A DNA stretch of 64,000 nt, taken from the NCBI RefSeq assembly GCF_015291645.1, contig NZ_CP030055.1, positions 3,782,001-3,846,000 of the forward strand, read 5' to 3'. The translations under genes and the position numbers were made by a program. This DNA comes from Bradyrhizobium sp. CCBAU 53340 (GTDB taxonomy: Bacteria; Pseudomonadota; Alphaproteobacteria; Rhizobiales; Xanthobacteraceae). Under the pieces are notes generated by a model, which saw only the letters and a program-made list of their open reading frames with translations, was not told the origin of the DNA and did no database searches. This document shows, in pieces, positions 1-8,877 of this stretch; position 1 is the first letter of the stretch; each line of letters starts with the position of its first letter.

Positions 1-573
1 TGCCGTCGCGACAGGACGCTTGCGCAGCGACAGGTCGGCGATTGTCTTGCCGTCCCGACGGGTGAGCCGAAGCGAGCCCGGTCCGTCGGCCGTTGTGAAG
101 CCGATCACGATCCGATCGGGCTCGATGGCGGCGCCTTCATTCTCGGTCCAGCCACGGTCGTCGAGCGCGGCACGATAGAAGCCGAGGACCGCCGCGAGAT
201 CGAGCGGCGTCTCGACGTGCGCCGACCGGATGAAGGGCGAGTTGTTCGCGGTCATCAGATCCCAGCCGCCGGGCAGGGGCAGGCCCAAATCTGTCGACGT
301 TTTGCTCTCAAAGGTTCGGCGTCCGGCGCGAGTCAGCGCTTCGAGAGCGTCGCAGATCAGGCGCTCACCGAGAAAGTCGGGGGAGCAACGGCCCCAGACC
401 GTCCACCAGATATCGGCAACTTCCCCATTCCACCGCGAGGTGTGGGACCAGCCGGCCTGGATGCCGTCGGCAGCTCCGTCCCTGTCAGGGGCCGGCGCGA
501 CCGGAATCGCCATCGCAGCGGTCGCGGCGACCAGAATGCCGGCGAGCAGGACAGCTGGCGTTCGACGATTCAT
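1..573 (-). CDS. Putative exported protein, N-terminal part only
   Basis: The frame opens at an ATG complementary to 571-573 and stays open to the left edge, so 191 codons are visible and the C-terminus is missing. The protein begins MNRRTPAVLLAGILVAATA, a basic start followed by a hydrophobic stretch. It looks like a Sec signal peptide ending near residue 22, followed by a Pro/Asp-rich linker. The remaining visible part has no membrane segment and reads as a soluble, Trp-rich domain. I do not recognise the family. The gene is divergent from the peptide ABC operon. The 255 bp between them contain no other gene that I can support. The open frames on the plus strand opposite it look like shadows. 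Confidence 0.6.
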   Translation of the reverse strand, partial: MNRRTPAVLLAGILVAATAAMAIPVAPAPDRDGAADGIQAGWSHTSRWNGEVADIWWTVWGRCSPDFLGERLICDALEALTRAGRRTFESKTSTDLGLPLPGGWDLMTANNSPFIRSAHVETPLDLAAVLGFYRAALDDRGWTENEGAAIEPDRIVIGFTTADGPGSLRLTRRDGKTIADLSLRKRPVATA

Positions 574-828
574 TCTTACCGCGACCCTTGGGCTCAGATA
601 ACGATCGTGAGCTTGGTCGCGTCGATCACGAAAAATGTTCACTGGCTCGGTGCTCGATGACGCACTGCGTCATCAGGCGGGCTTGCGTCACGCGGGCGTG
701 CAACCCCACGAGGTCTTCGTGCCTGCCTGAGGAACCGGCATCGGTTGCCCTCAAAACGAAGCTTGCGTTCGACGGGCGACGGATGATCAAATCCCTGATC
801 GACATACCTTGCGTTGATGGGGGACCAC

Positions 829-2418
829 ATGATGTTCAGGATGACTGTGATCGTCGCTGGAATGGCACTGGCGCTTGCCGGATCGGCGGAGGCCCAGACC
901 CCGCGCAAGGGCGGAACCATCCGGATGACCGCCCCCTACGGTTCGAGCTTCACCAGCCTCGACATCCACACCACCCAGCGCGCGCAGGACGAGATTTACG
1001 CCAAGGCGCTGCATCGCTCGCTCTACACTTGGGACTCTGCGGAGGGAAAGCCGGTTCCCGAGCTTGCAAAGGAGGTCGTCGTCTCGGGCGGCGGTCTCGT
1101 TCAAACTTTCAAGCTCCGCGACGACGCCTATTTCCACAACGGTCGCAAGATGACGGCCGACGACATCATCTGGACCTTCAACCGCATCATGGACGGCACC
1201 AAGGCCTATCCCGGCGCGCGTTATGTCCGCATCATCGAGGGTGCGGCGGCTGTGGAGAAGGGGCAGGCCAAGGAGATCTCCGGCCTGAAGAAGATCGACG
1301 ACTTCACCCTCGAGATGAAGCTGACCGAGAAGGTCGATCCCGGCTTCTATTTCTTCACCGCGCTGACTTCGATCTATCCCGCCGACGAGGGCGGCAAGGA
1401 GAGCTTCATCCAGCATCCGATCGGTCTCGGCCCCTTCAAATTCGTCGAGCACGTGCCGGGTTCGCGCATCGTTCTGGAGCGGTGGGACAAGTTCTACAAG
1501 CCCGGCAAGCCCTACGCCGACAAGCTCGTCGTCTCGATCATGGGTGAGGCCGCGGCGCGCGACGTCGCCTTCCGCAACAAGGAAATCGATACCTCGGTGC
1601 TCGGACCTGCGCAATATGTCGCCTATGAGGCTGATCCCAACCTCAAGGGCACCATCGTCGAGGTCGCTGAGGTCTTCACGCGCTACATGGGCATGAACCC
1701 CGCGTTCAAGCCGTTTGCCGACAAGCGGGTCCGGCAGGCAATCAACTACGCGATCGACAGCGACCTGATCATCAACAAGCTGGTCAAGAACAAGGCCTAT
1801 CGCGCCACCAGCTGGCTGCCGCTGACCTCGCCCGCCTACGACAAGACGATGAAGCCGTACCCCTACGATCCGGCCAAGGCCAAGCAGCTGCTCACCGAGG
1901 CAGGCTATCCCCAGGGCTTCGAATTCGAATGGACCACCAGCCAGAACGAAAGCTGGGGCCTGCCGATCGTCTCGGCCGTCATCCCCATGCTGGACAAGGT
2001 CGGTATCAAGGTGAAGGTCAAGCAGGTCGAGACCGCGGTGCTGGCGGAGGTGGTGCGCACCGGCGACTACCAGGCCTTCATCTATTCCCAGCAGAGCGGA
2101 CCGGATCCGCTGGCTGCGCTCAAATGCTTCCACTCGTCGACGCCGCAGCCGGCCTGCAATTACATGAATTTCAGGAATCCCGACTTCGACAAGATCCTCG
2201 ACGAGGCGGGACAGACCGACGACACCGCCAAGCGCAACCAACTGCTGCAAAAGGCCAATGCGTTCCTCTACGAGGAGGCGCCGGTCTGGTTCTTCAACTA
2301 CAACAAGGCCGTCATGGCCGTGCAGCCCTGGCTTCACGGCATTCAGCAGAACCCGACAGAGCTGACCCATCAGAACACCGAGGAGCTGTGGGTCGACGAC
2401 ACTTCGCCCGCGAAATGA
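829..2418 (+). CDS. ABC transporter substrate-binding protein, peptide/nickel family (SBP_bac_5)
   Basis: Periplasmic binding protein of a dipeptide/oligopeptide-type importer. I place the start at the ATG at 829, which follows a run of five G at 819-823. ATGs at 817 and 832 are also possible. The N-terminus is a signal peptide (hydrophobic core at residues 6-18, Ala-Glu-Ala before Gln at residue 23). The mature protein opens with RKGGTIRM, typical of the family. Internal family hallmarks include NGRKMTADDIIWTFNRIMD and the QAINYAID region of lobe II. The length (about 530 residues) is normal. It is the first gene of a five-gene operon with two permeases and two ATPases. The substrate cannot be read from sequence; peptides, opines or glutathione-like compounds are all possible. 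Confidence 0.9.
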   Translation: MMFRMTVIVAGMALALAGSAEAQTPRKGGTIRMTAPYGSSFTSLDIHTTQRAQDEIYAKALHRSLYTWDSAEGKPVPELAKEVVVSGGGLVQTFKLRDDAYFHNGRKMTADDIIWTFNRIMDGTKAYPGARYVRIIEGAAAVEKGQAKEISGLKKIDDFTLEMKLTEKVDPGFYFFTALTSIYPADEGGKESFIQHPIGLGPFKFVEHVPGSRIVLERWDKFYKPGKPYADKLVVSIMGEAAARDVAFRNKEIDTSVLGPAQYVAYEADPNLKGTIVEVAEVFTRYMGMNPAFKPFADKRVRQAINYAIDSDLIINKLVKNKAYRATSWLPLTSPAYDKTMKPYPYDPAKAKQLLTEAGYPQGFEFEWTTSQNESWGLPIVSAVIPMLDKVGIKVKVKQVETAVLAEVVRTGDYQAFIYSQQSGPDPLAALKCFHSSTPQPACNYMNFRNPDFDKILDEAGQTDDTAKRNQLLQKANAFLYEEAPVWFFNYNKAVMAVQPWLHGIQQNPTELTHQNTEELWVDDTSPAK

Positions 2419-2433
2419 CACGCGTTCTCGTGC

Positions 2434-2462
2434 TCCCTCCATCGCCATGAGCGATGGAGGGA
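2434..2462 (+). promoter_or_regulatory. Intergenic hairpin between binding-protein and permease genes
   Basis: TCCCTCCATCGC (2434-2445) and its exact reverse complement (2451-2462) flank the loop CATGA. This gives a perfect 12-bp GC-rich stem with no T-tract after it. It starts 15 bp after the binding-protein stop and the right arm holds the only GGAGG sequence before the permease. Such stems often protect the upstream mRNA 3' end and lower downstream expression, so that binding protein exceeds the membrane subunits. Here it could also mask the permease ribosome-binding site. Confidence 0.6.
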
Positions 2463-2477
2463 CTGAAGAAAGTGCCG

Positions 2478-3401
2478 ATGCTCTCCTTCCTGATCCGTCG
2501 TCTGCTGCAAACCATTCCGACCGTGCTCGCCGTCGTGCTGCTGGTCTTCGTGCTGTTCAGCGTCGTTCCCGGCAGCATCGCCTCGAGCATGAGCGACGAC
2601 GTCGATCCCCAGGTCGAGCTGCGCCTGAAACAGCAACTCGGTCTCAACGATCCCGTTTATGTGCGGTTCGGCAACTACATCGGCAAGCTCGCCACCGGCG
2701 ATTTCGGGACGTCGTTCCGGACCCGCGAGCTGGTCACGAGCATGATCGCCAAGCGGGCCTGGCCGACGCTGCAGCTCATCTTCACGGCCATGGCATTTTC
2801 CGTCCTGCTCGGCGTGCCGCTCGGCTTCGTCGCCGCCCTGCGGCCGGGCGGTCTCGTCGACAGCGCAGCGATGGTCCTGGCGGTCTCGGGCCTGTCCATC
2901 GCCAAATTCTGGCTTGGGCTGGTGCTGATGTACTTTTTTGCGTTGAAGCTCGGCTGGCTGCCGAGCTTCGGTTACGGCGATGGCGGCCTGAAATATCTGC
3001 TGCTGCCGGCCGTGACGCTCGGCGTCTCGCCGATGGCGCTCTTTGCCCGGACGACGCGCGCCGCCGTGCTCGAGATCATGACCGCTGATTTCGTCCGCAC
3101 CGCGCGGTCCAAGGGCATGAGCGAGACGCGCGTGGTGAAGTGGCATGTGATGCGCAACGCGCTGGTCATCATTCTCACCACGGTCGGCCTGCAATTCGGC
3201 GGGCTGATGGGGCAGGCGGTCGTCGTCGAAAAACTGTACTCCTGGCCGGGCATCGGCTCGCTGCTGGTCGACAGTGTCCTGCAGCGCGACATCCCGGCCG
3301 TCCAGGGCTCCATTCTCGTGGTGGTGCTGGCTTTTCTCGCGATTAATCTGCTGGTCGATTTGCTCTACGGCGTGATCGATCCGAGGATCAGATACGCATG
3401 A
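2478..3401 (+). CDS. ABC transporter permease, DppB/OppB type
   Basis: Inner-membrane subunit of the peptide-type importer. The protein starts MLSFLIRRLLQTIPTV and has about six hydrophobic segments. Family hallmarks are the GDFGTSFRTRELV segment after the first periplasmic domain and the cytoplasmic EAA loop RTARSKGMSETRVVKWHVMR, which contacts the ATPases. The start is uncertain: ATG at 2454 lies inside the 12-bp hairpin stem, whereas GTG at 2472 or ATG at 2478 gives the standard family N-terminus. I chose 2478. The stop overlaps the next gene by 4 bp (ATGA), which indicates translational coupling. Confidence 0.9.
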   Translation: MLSFLIRRLLQTIPTVLAVVLLVFVLFSVVPGSIASSMSDDVDPQVELRLKQQLGLNDPVYVRFGNYIGKLATGDFGTSFRTRELVTSMIAKRAWPTLQLIFTAMAFSVLLGVPLGFVAALRPGGLVDSAAMVLAVSGLSIAKFWLGLVLMYFFALKLGWLPSFGYGDGGLKYLLLPAVTLGVSPMALFARTTRAAVLEIMTADFVRTARSKGMSETRVVKWHVMRNALVIILTTVGLQFGGLMGQAVVVEKLYSWPGIGSLLVDSVLQRDIPAVQGSILVVVLAFLAINLLVDLLYGVIDPRIRYA

Positions 3402-4215
3402 AGCTCCGCGCCAATCTCATCATCGGTGGCTCGTTGTTCGCGCTCGCGATCGTGGTCGGCGTGCTCGCCCCATGGCTGGCGCACACCGATCCCGTCATGG
3501 ATGCCAATCTCATGAACGCGGAGGAGCCGCCGAGCTGGACCTGGTGGTTCGGCACTGACGACCAGGGCCGCGACATCTATTCCCGCGTCGTCTATGGCGC
3601 GCGTATCTCGCTCACGGTCGGTATCATCTCGCAGCTCATCAACAGCGTGATCGGCGTGGCGCTGGGCTTGAGTGCCGGCTATTGGGGCGGCTGGTGGGAC
3701 GATGTCGTCAACGCCCTGACCAACGTCATGCTCGCGATCCCCTCGCTGATCTTTGCGCTCGCCATCATGGCGGTGCTTGGCCCCGGCCTGACCAGCCTCC
3801 TGATCGCGCTCGGGCTCACCAACTGGTCCTTCACCTGCCGGATCGCCCGCGCCTCGGCGCTCTCGCTGCGGAACCAGGGCTATGTGCAGGCCGCCACTGT
3901 ACTCGGCTACGGCGACTTCCGCATCATGATCACGCAGCTCTTGCCGAACATGCTGGGGCCTATCGTCGTCATCGGCACGCTCGGCATGGGCAGCGCAGTG
4001 CTCTCGGAGGCGGCCTTGTCGTTCCTCGGCCTCGGCGTCCGTCCGCCGTTTCCGAGCTGGGGCAGCATGCTGTCGGATGCCCGCGACCAGATCACGACGG
4101 CGCCGTGGCTGTCGGTGTTTCCGGGCCTTGCCATCTTCCTGACGGTGCTCGGCCTCAACCTGCTCGGCGACGGTCTGCGCGACATTCTCGATCCCCAATC
4201 GCGGAGCCGGCGGAC

Positions 4216-4219
<4 letters not shown>
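3398..4219 (+). CDS. ABC transporter permease, DppC/OppC type
   Basis: Second inner-membrane subunit, 273 residues, pairing with the DppB-like protein. The N-terminal hydrophobic segment (residues 7-25) is followed by the family signature W-W-FGTDDQGRDIYSRVVYGAR. Near the C-terminus is the very conserved LSEAALSFLGLGVRPP followed by SWGSML. The EAA-type loop (ARASALSLRNQGYVQAA) lies between. It starts at an ATG overlapping the previous stop and ends overlapping the ATG of the next gene, so the two permeases and the first ATPase are translationally coupled. Confidence 0.92.
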
Positions 4220-5188
<969 letters not shown>

Positions 5189-5196
<8 letters not shown>

Positions 5197-6241
5197 GCCC
5201 AGGACCAGAACGGGGGAGGGAAGGCCAGACGACGATCTCATTCTCAGCGTCGAGGATCTCGCGGTGCATTTCCCTGTCGGCGGCGGCCTCCTGGGCCGCA
5301 ACCGGCGGCTGCTCCGGGCCGTCGACGGCGTCGATCTCAGGCTGAAGCGGGGCGAATGCCTCGGCCTTGTCGGGGAGTCCGGCTCGGGCAAGTCGACGGT
5401 GGCGCTTTCGATCCTTGGCCTGCTGGCACCGACGCGCGGCCGCATCATCCTGGACGGGAAGGTGGTGACCGACGGGCTGTCCGGCGACCGGAAGTCTCTG
5501 GCCCGCATCGTGCAGATCGTGTTTCAGGATCCCTACGCTTCGCTCAATCCACGCCAGACCGTCCGCCGCACGCTGGAAGATCCCCTGCGCGTCCACGGCG
5601 TGACCGCCAAAAGCGAGATCGAGGACCGCGTCGCGACCATGCTGCAGCGTGTCGGCCTGCGGCCCGAGCAGGCCGACCGCTATCCGCATGAATTCTCCGG
5701 CGGCCAGCGCCAGCGCATCGGCATTGCGCGCGCGCTGATCCTCAATCCAAAAATCGTCATCTGCGACGAGCCGGTGTCGGCGCTCGACGTCTCGATCCGG
5801 GCCCAGATCATCAACCTGCTGCTGGAGCTAAAGGACACGCTCGGTCTCTCCTACATCATGATCAGCCACGATCTCGGCGTCGTCGAGCACATGAGCGACC
5901 GCGTCGCCGTGATGTATCTCGGCCGCATCGTCGAGAACGGCGACTGGCGCGAGATTTTCGAGCGGCCGGCGCATCCCTATACGCAGGCTCTGATATCGGC
6001 CATCCCCGATCCGCTGCGCCATGCGCCGCTGGCAACGACCGGTGGCGATCTTCCCAACCCGCTGAATCCGCCGAACGGCTGCGCCTTCAGCCCGCGGTGT
6101 CGGTACGCGGAAGATGTGTGCCGTCGCGAGCCGGGGCCGACTCTGGAGACGCGGCCCGATGGGCATGCGGTGCGGTGCTGGCGGGCCGACGAGATTGCGA
6201 GCCGGACCGCGTTGGCCTCGTCCGTAGGCGCAGATCGATAG
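5189..6241 (+). CDS. ABC transporter ATP-binding protein, DppF/OppF type
   Basis: Second ATPase, 350 residues, partner of the DppD-like subunit. Walker A is GESGSGKST, the signature is FSGGQRQRIGIARAL, Walker B is IVICDEPVSALD, and MISHDLGVV carries the switch His. The C-terminal extension has CAFSPRCRYAEDVC. It overlaps the preceding gene by 8 bp and closes the operon. The last 40 or so codons plus the downstream sequence (about 6125-6330) recur in degraded form at 12233-12430, see that entry. Confidence 0.93.
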
Positions 6242-6330
6242 AGTGGAAGGGGCGCTTCGCGACGACATCTGTACTTGGCTCCGAAGCAGACATTTTTGCG
6301 GTGCGGCACCGAATGCCGGCTTGTGACCCA
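6125..6330 (+). repeat. Left copy of a roughly 200-bp direct repeat (ABC ATPase 3' end plus downstream sequence)
   Basis: The stretch covers the last codons of the DppF-like gene and about 90 bp after it. It is matched in the same orientation at 12233-12430, with shared blocks such as TGGAGACGCGGCC, GGTTCGCGACGACGTC (degenerate here) and TCCGAAGCAGACATTTT. The non-coding tail belongs to a class of short degenerate repeats scattered through 6.2-15.0 kb. After the stop at 6241 I see no gene before 6466. Confidence 0.6.
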
Positions 6331-6465
6331 GAGCGAGCATCGTTAGCGAGCTTGGACTAGTGCCCGATAGGACCGTTTGTTCGCTATCTCCTTTAAGATC
6401 AGGCAATCAATCCACGCTATCGTCTCGGCTGCGTCCTTCAAGATGGTAACGGTTGGCAACACGGA

Positions 6466-6762
6466 ATGTCTTACTACTTCTTCGCTGCCTGTCTGATCGT
6501 AGTAGCCTTGAGTTACGAAGTATCGTTTCGCCGAGCCTGGAAGCTGTCACGGAACTATGAGCTGCTTGGCCCAGCCCAGCGGCTCGCCCTACGGCGGGGT
6601 GCGCTTTGGCCGATAGGCTACGGACTGATTTGCATGCTGCTTGGGTGGGTCTTACTTCATTTTAGTCAAGACAAGCTTGTTCTCTATCTAATAATGCTTA
6701 GTGCCTCTTTCGTTGCCGGATCGTTTATTGGCGTTATGGCCGGCACCGCGAACCGGGTTTGA
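6466..6762 (+). CDS. Small integral membrane protein of unknown function
   Basis: A 98-residue open frame with three hydrophobic segments (about residues 2-18, 48-66 and 70-92) and a basic loop between the first and second (RRAWKLSRNYELLGPAQRLALRR). Its topology would be a three-helix inner-membrane protein. No strong Shine-Dalgarno is visible before the ATG. Its base composition is lower in GC than the flanking operon. I do not recognise a family. It sits alone in a repeat-rich accessory stretch. Confidence 0.5.
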   Translation: MSYYFFAACLIVVALSYEVSFRRAWKLSRNYELLGPAQRLALRRGALWPIGYGLICMLLGWVLLHFSQDKLVLYLIMLSASFVAGSFIGVMAGTANRV

Positions 6763-7162
6763 AGCATCGCGAACAACACCAGAGAGACATCGAGCTATAG
6801 CCGCCGACAAGCGGGACTATGACTTTGTCATTGTCTTGTTGATGTCCAGTTTTGGCCCTTTGCGTCCGACCTCCATACTCACGTTGGCGTCAGCTCTTGG
6901 CGGTAGACCGGACACGAACGCAGTCACAGCCGATCGACGCGAATGACCCGATTGAAATATCCTCTTGAGAGTCGGGCGATGAAGAACGCGATCCGTCGGC
7001 TGAGCCATCAAAGGCCCTTGTACGCTCAAGAGGGAGTACCACCATTTTTCTATCGCGATTGGCCATGAGGTTGTTACCGTCTTGTTGGGAATGGCAAAAA
7101 CCCTCACCCTTGATTAGGCCAGTTCATTCCGACATCGCATTGATGAAAAGCTAGGAGGGAAC
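6763..7162. other. Non-coding stretch with degenerate intergenic repeats
   Basis: There is no convincing gene in these 400 bases. They include ATCGACGCGAATGACCC (6933-6949), identical over 17 bases to 7858-7874, and the phrase TTTTGGCCCTTTGCGTCCGA (6852-6871), a fragment of the same loose repeat class. The end of the stretch holds AGGAGG, the ribosome-binding site of the next gene. Confidence 0.5.
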
Positions 7163-7756
7163 ATGCGCAAATATGTTCGTGGTACCTTCGTCGCCGCGCT
7201 AGGTCTTGCCTTTATCGGCGTGGCCCTCAGACCAATTGCAGCAGAAGAGCCTTACAAGGCTCAACTCGACACGTTGCGCAAATCGCTGGAGAAATATCAG
7301 GACTACAAGGCAGCCGTGCGCGACCGCTACCTGTCGACGGTGGGCTGCGTGCACTATTCCGGCGAGAAAGTCCCGCACCACATGGAATATGCCAAAGGCG
7401 CTATGGGAGTGCACTTTGCCAATGTCACAGTGCAGGGCGCTCCCGATCCGATGAAGCCCAACGTGTTGATCTACGAACCCGTGGGCACGGAATTGAAGCT
7501 CGTGGCTGTTGAGTGGCTGGTGCCTCTAACGGCAGATACCAAGCAGCGCCCCTCTCTCTTCGGCCAACCCTTCATGGGCCCGATGGAAGGACACTGGCCG
7601 CTCATTCCAAAGGAGTTTGTGCATTATGATCTGCATGCCTGGTTGTTCAAGGACAACCCGCTCGGCATGTTTGCGCCCACCAACCCGAATGTTAGCTGCG
7701 ATGGCTACGACTTTTCCCTGCTGGAAGAGCCGACCATGATGATGCCGGGCCCATAA
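7163..7756 (+). CDS. Putative exported protein, function unknown
   Basis: A 197-residue protein with a strong ribosome-binding site (AGGAGG, about 5 bp before the ATG). The signal peptide MRKYVRGTFVAALGLAF leads to a likely cleavage site at AIAA/EE (about residue 28). A charged helical stretch follows (LRKSLEKYQDYKAAVRDRYL), then a single domain with Gly/Pro-rich turns (GAMGVHFANVTVQGAPDP) and a C-terminal Met cluster (TMMMPGP). The His and Met content would suit metal binding, but that is inference. I do not recognise the family and no neighbour explains it. Confidence 0.7.
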   Translation: MRKYVRGTFVAALGLAFIGVALRPIAAEEPYKAQLDTLRKSLEKYQDYKAAVRDRYLSTVGCVHYSGEKVPHHMEYAKGAMGVHFANVTVQGAPDPMKPNVLIYEPVGTELKLVAVEWLVPLTADTKQRPSLFGQPFMGPMEGHWPLIPKEFVHYDLHAWLFKDNPLGMFAPTNPNVSCDGYDFSLLEEPTMMMPGP

Positions 7757-7857
7757 GCCAATCGCGAGGTCGGCTTCTGGCCCTAAGGCGAAGATCGCGA
7801 TGGCGCCCAGCACGTCAGCAGCCGAGGCCAGACCGGACGTGGTGGCGACGCGGCCAA

Positions 7858-7874
7858 ATCGACGCGAATGACCC
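7858..7874 (+). repeat. 17-bp repeat, second copy of the 6933-6949 sequence
   Basis: ATCGACGCGAATGACCC here equals 6933-6949 exactly. It lies in the 189-bp gap between the exported protein and the GrpB gene and belongs to the degenerate intergenic repeat class of this region. I see no gene in 7757-7945. Confidence 0.55.
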
Positions 7875-7945
7875 AAGGCGGACAAAGCTGTTTGCTCCTC
7901 GGCGCGGTCTAGGCGAGCCTTAGGGTTTCGGCTTAATGTTCGGAC

Positions 7946-8446
7946 ATGTCGCTCACCAGTCCGATCAAGCGCTATGATCCGATGTGGCCGCAACAATACG
8001 CGGCAGAAGAGGCGCGACTGAAACCCATTTTTGGTTCTGCGCTGATTGAAGTCCATCACGTTGGGAGCACCGCCGTTCCTGACTTAGCCGCCAAGGCAGA
8101 AATTGACGTGCTTGCGGTGGTCAACTCAGACAACAGCTTGGAAGATTGGAGCCGATCATTAATGGCGCTAGGCTATCGTCGCGGAGGCGATCTCTCGCCG
8201 GGCCACCACTTTTTCAAGCGGGATGTGGACGGTGCCCGCACTCACAAGCTTCATGTGTGCTTGGACGGCCACGGAGAGATTGCGCGGATGCTGAAATTCA
8301 GAGATCATCTGCGCAAGCATCCAGGCGACCGTTTGAAATATCAGGAATTGAAGCTAAGACTGGAAAGCGAGAACACCTCAGGTATTCAGCAGTACCTGAT
8401 AGCCAAAGACCCATTTATCCAAAATATTCTGGCCAAGCTCGATTGA
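7946..8446 (+). CDS. GrpB family protein (nucleotidyltransferase-like, UPF0157)
   Basis: A 166-residue protein with the family signatures YDPMWPQQYAAEE at the N-terminus, HVGSTAVP (about residues 33-40) and the acidic KAEIDVLAVV, which together match the minimal nucleotidyltransferase fold of the GrpB/DUF157 family. The HHFFKRD and KLHVCLDG segments are also typical. The cellular role is unknown; some relatives are fused to dephospho-CoA kinase or act as toxin-like nucleotidyltransferases. It stands alone in the accessory stretch. Confidence 0.85.
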   Translation: MSLTSPIKRYDPMWPQQYAAEEARLKPIFGSALIEVHHVGSTAVPDLAAKAEIDVLAVVNSDNSLEDWSRSLMALGYRRGGDLSPGHHFFKRDVDGARTHKLHVCLDGHGEIARMLKFRDHLRKHPGDRLKYQELKLRLESENTSGIQQYLIAKDPFIQNILAKLD

Positions 8447-8510
8447 CTGGCAACGGTCGACACTAAGGACGGGCGGTCCATGTTACCCTTTGTGCGAGCA
8501 GGAGGATTGA

Positions 8511-8657
8511 ATGACGCTCAAGCCGCTAGAACTGAGAGAGATGACCCCAGAAGAGAGGGAAAAGCGTGATCTTGCCATTAAGGAGGCGAGAGACTCTGGA
8601 AAGACAGACGCTGCTGAAAAGTTGGTGACGCTCCGGACATCACTGAAGAAGAAGTAA
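8511..8657 (+). CDS. Small charged protein, 48 residues
   Basis: A short open frame with a very good ribosome-binding site (AGGAGG at 8500-8505, 5 bp before ATG). The peptide begins MTLKPLELREMTPEEREKRD and ends in LKKK. It is highly charged, has no hydrophobic core and is predicted to be almost entirely helical. It starts 63 bp after the GrpB stop and could share its transcript. The function is unknown. The ribosome-binding site and clean start and stop are the main support. Confidence 0.5.
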   Translation: MTLKPLELREMTPEEREKRDLAIKEARDSGKTDAAEKLVTLRTSLKKK

Positions 8658-8877
8658 CGGCGGCGATGCCGGGAGGTGCAGATCACGAAATTCACGAACG
8701 AGAGGCAGAAGCTCCGGACCCGCTGAATGTCGTATGTCGGGAAGTGGCCGATCTGCGAAGTAGCGTCTCCTCTGACGGTGGTCCGCTCATGGAGACGGAG
8801 CGGGCCAGATTTGCTCAACCTGAATTCTTCGCAGACCGAGCGCCTGGACCGATTCCAGGCGCGCGGCCGAATGATGC

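Noticed and set aside
217..660. Plus-strand frames at the left edge
   Set aside because: They are opposite a minus-strand frame with a clear signal peptide that continues beyond the window. Their translations are Arg/Pro-rich and domain-free.
787..2448. Open frame of 553 codons on the minus strand
   Set aside because: It is antisense to the substrate-binding protein gene, with no domain and no ribosome-binding site.
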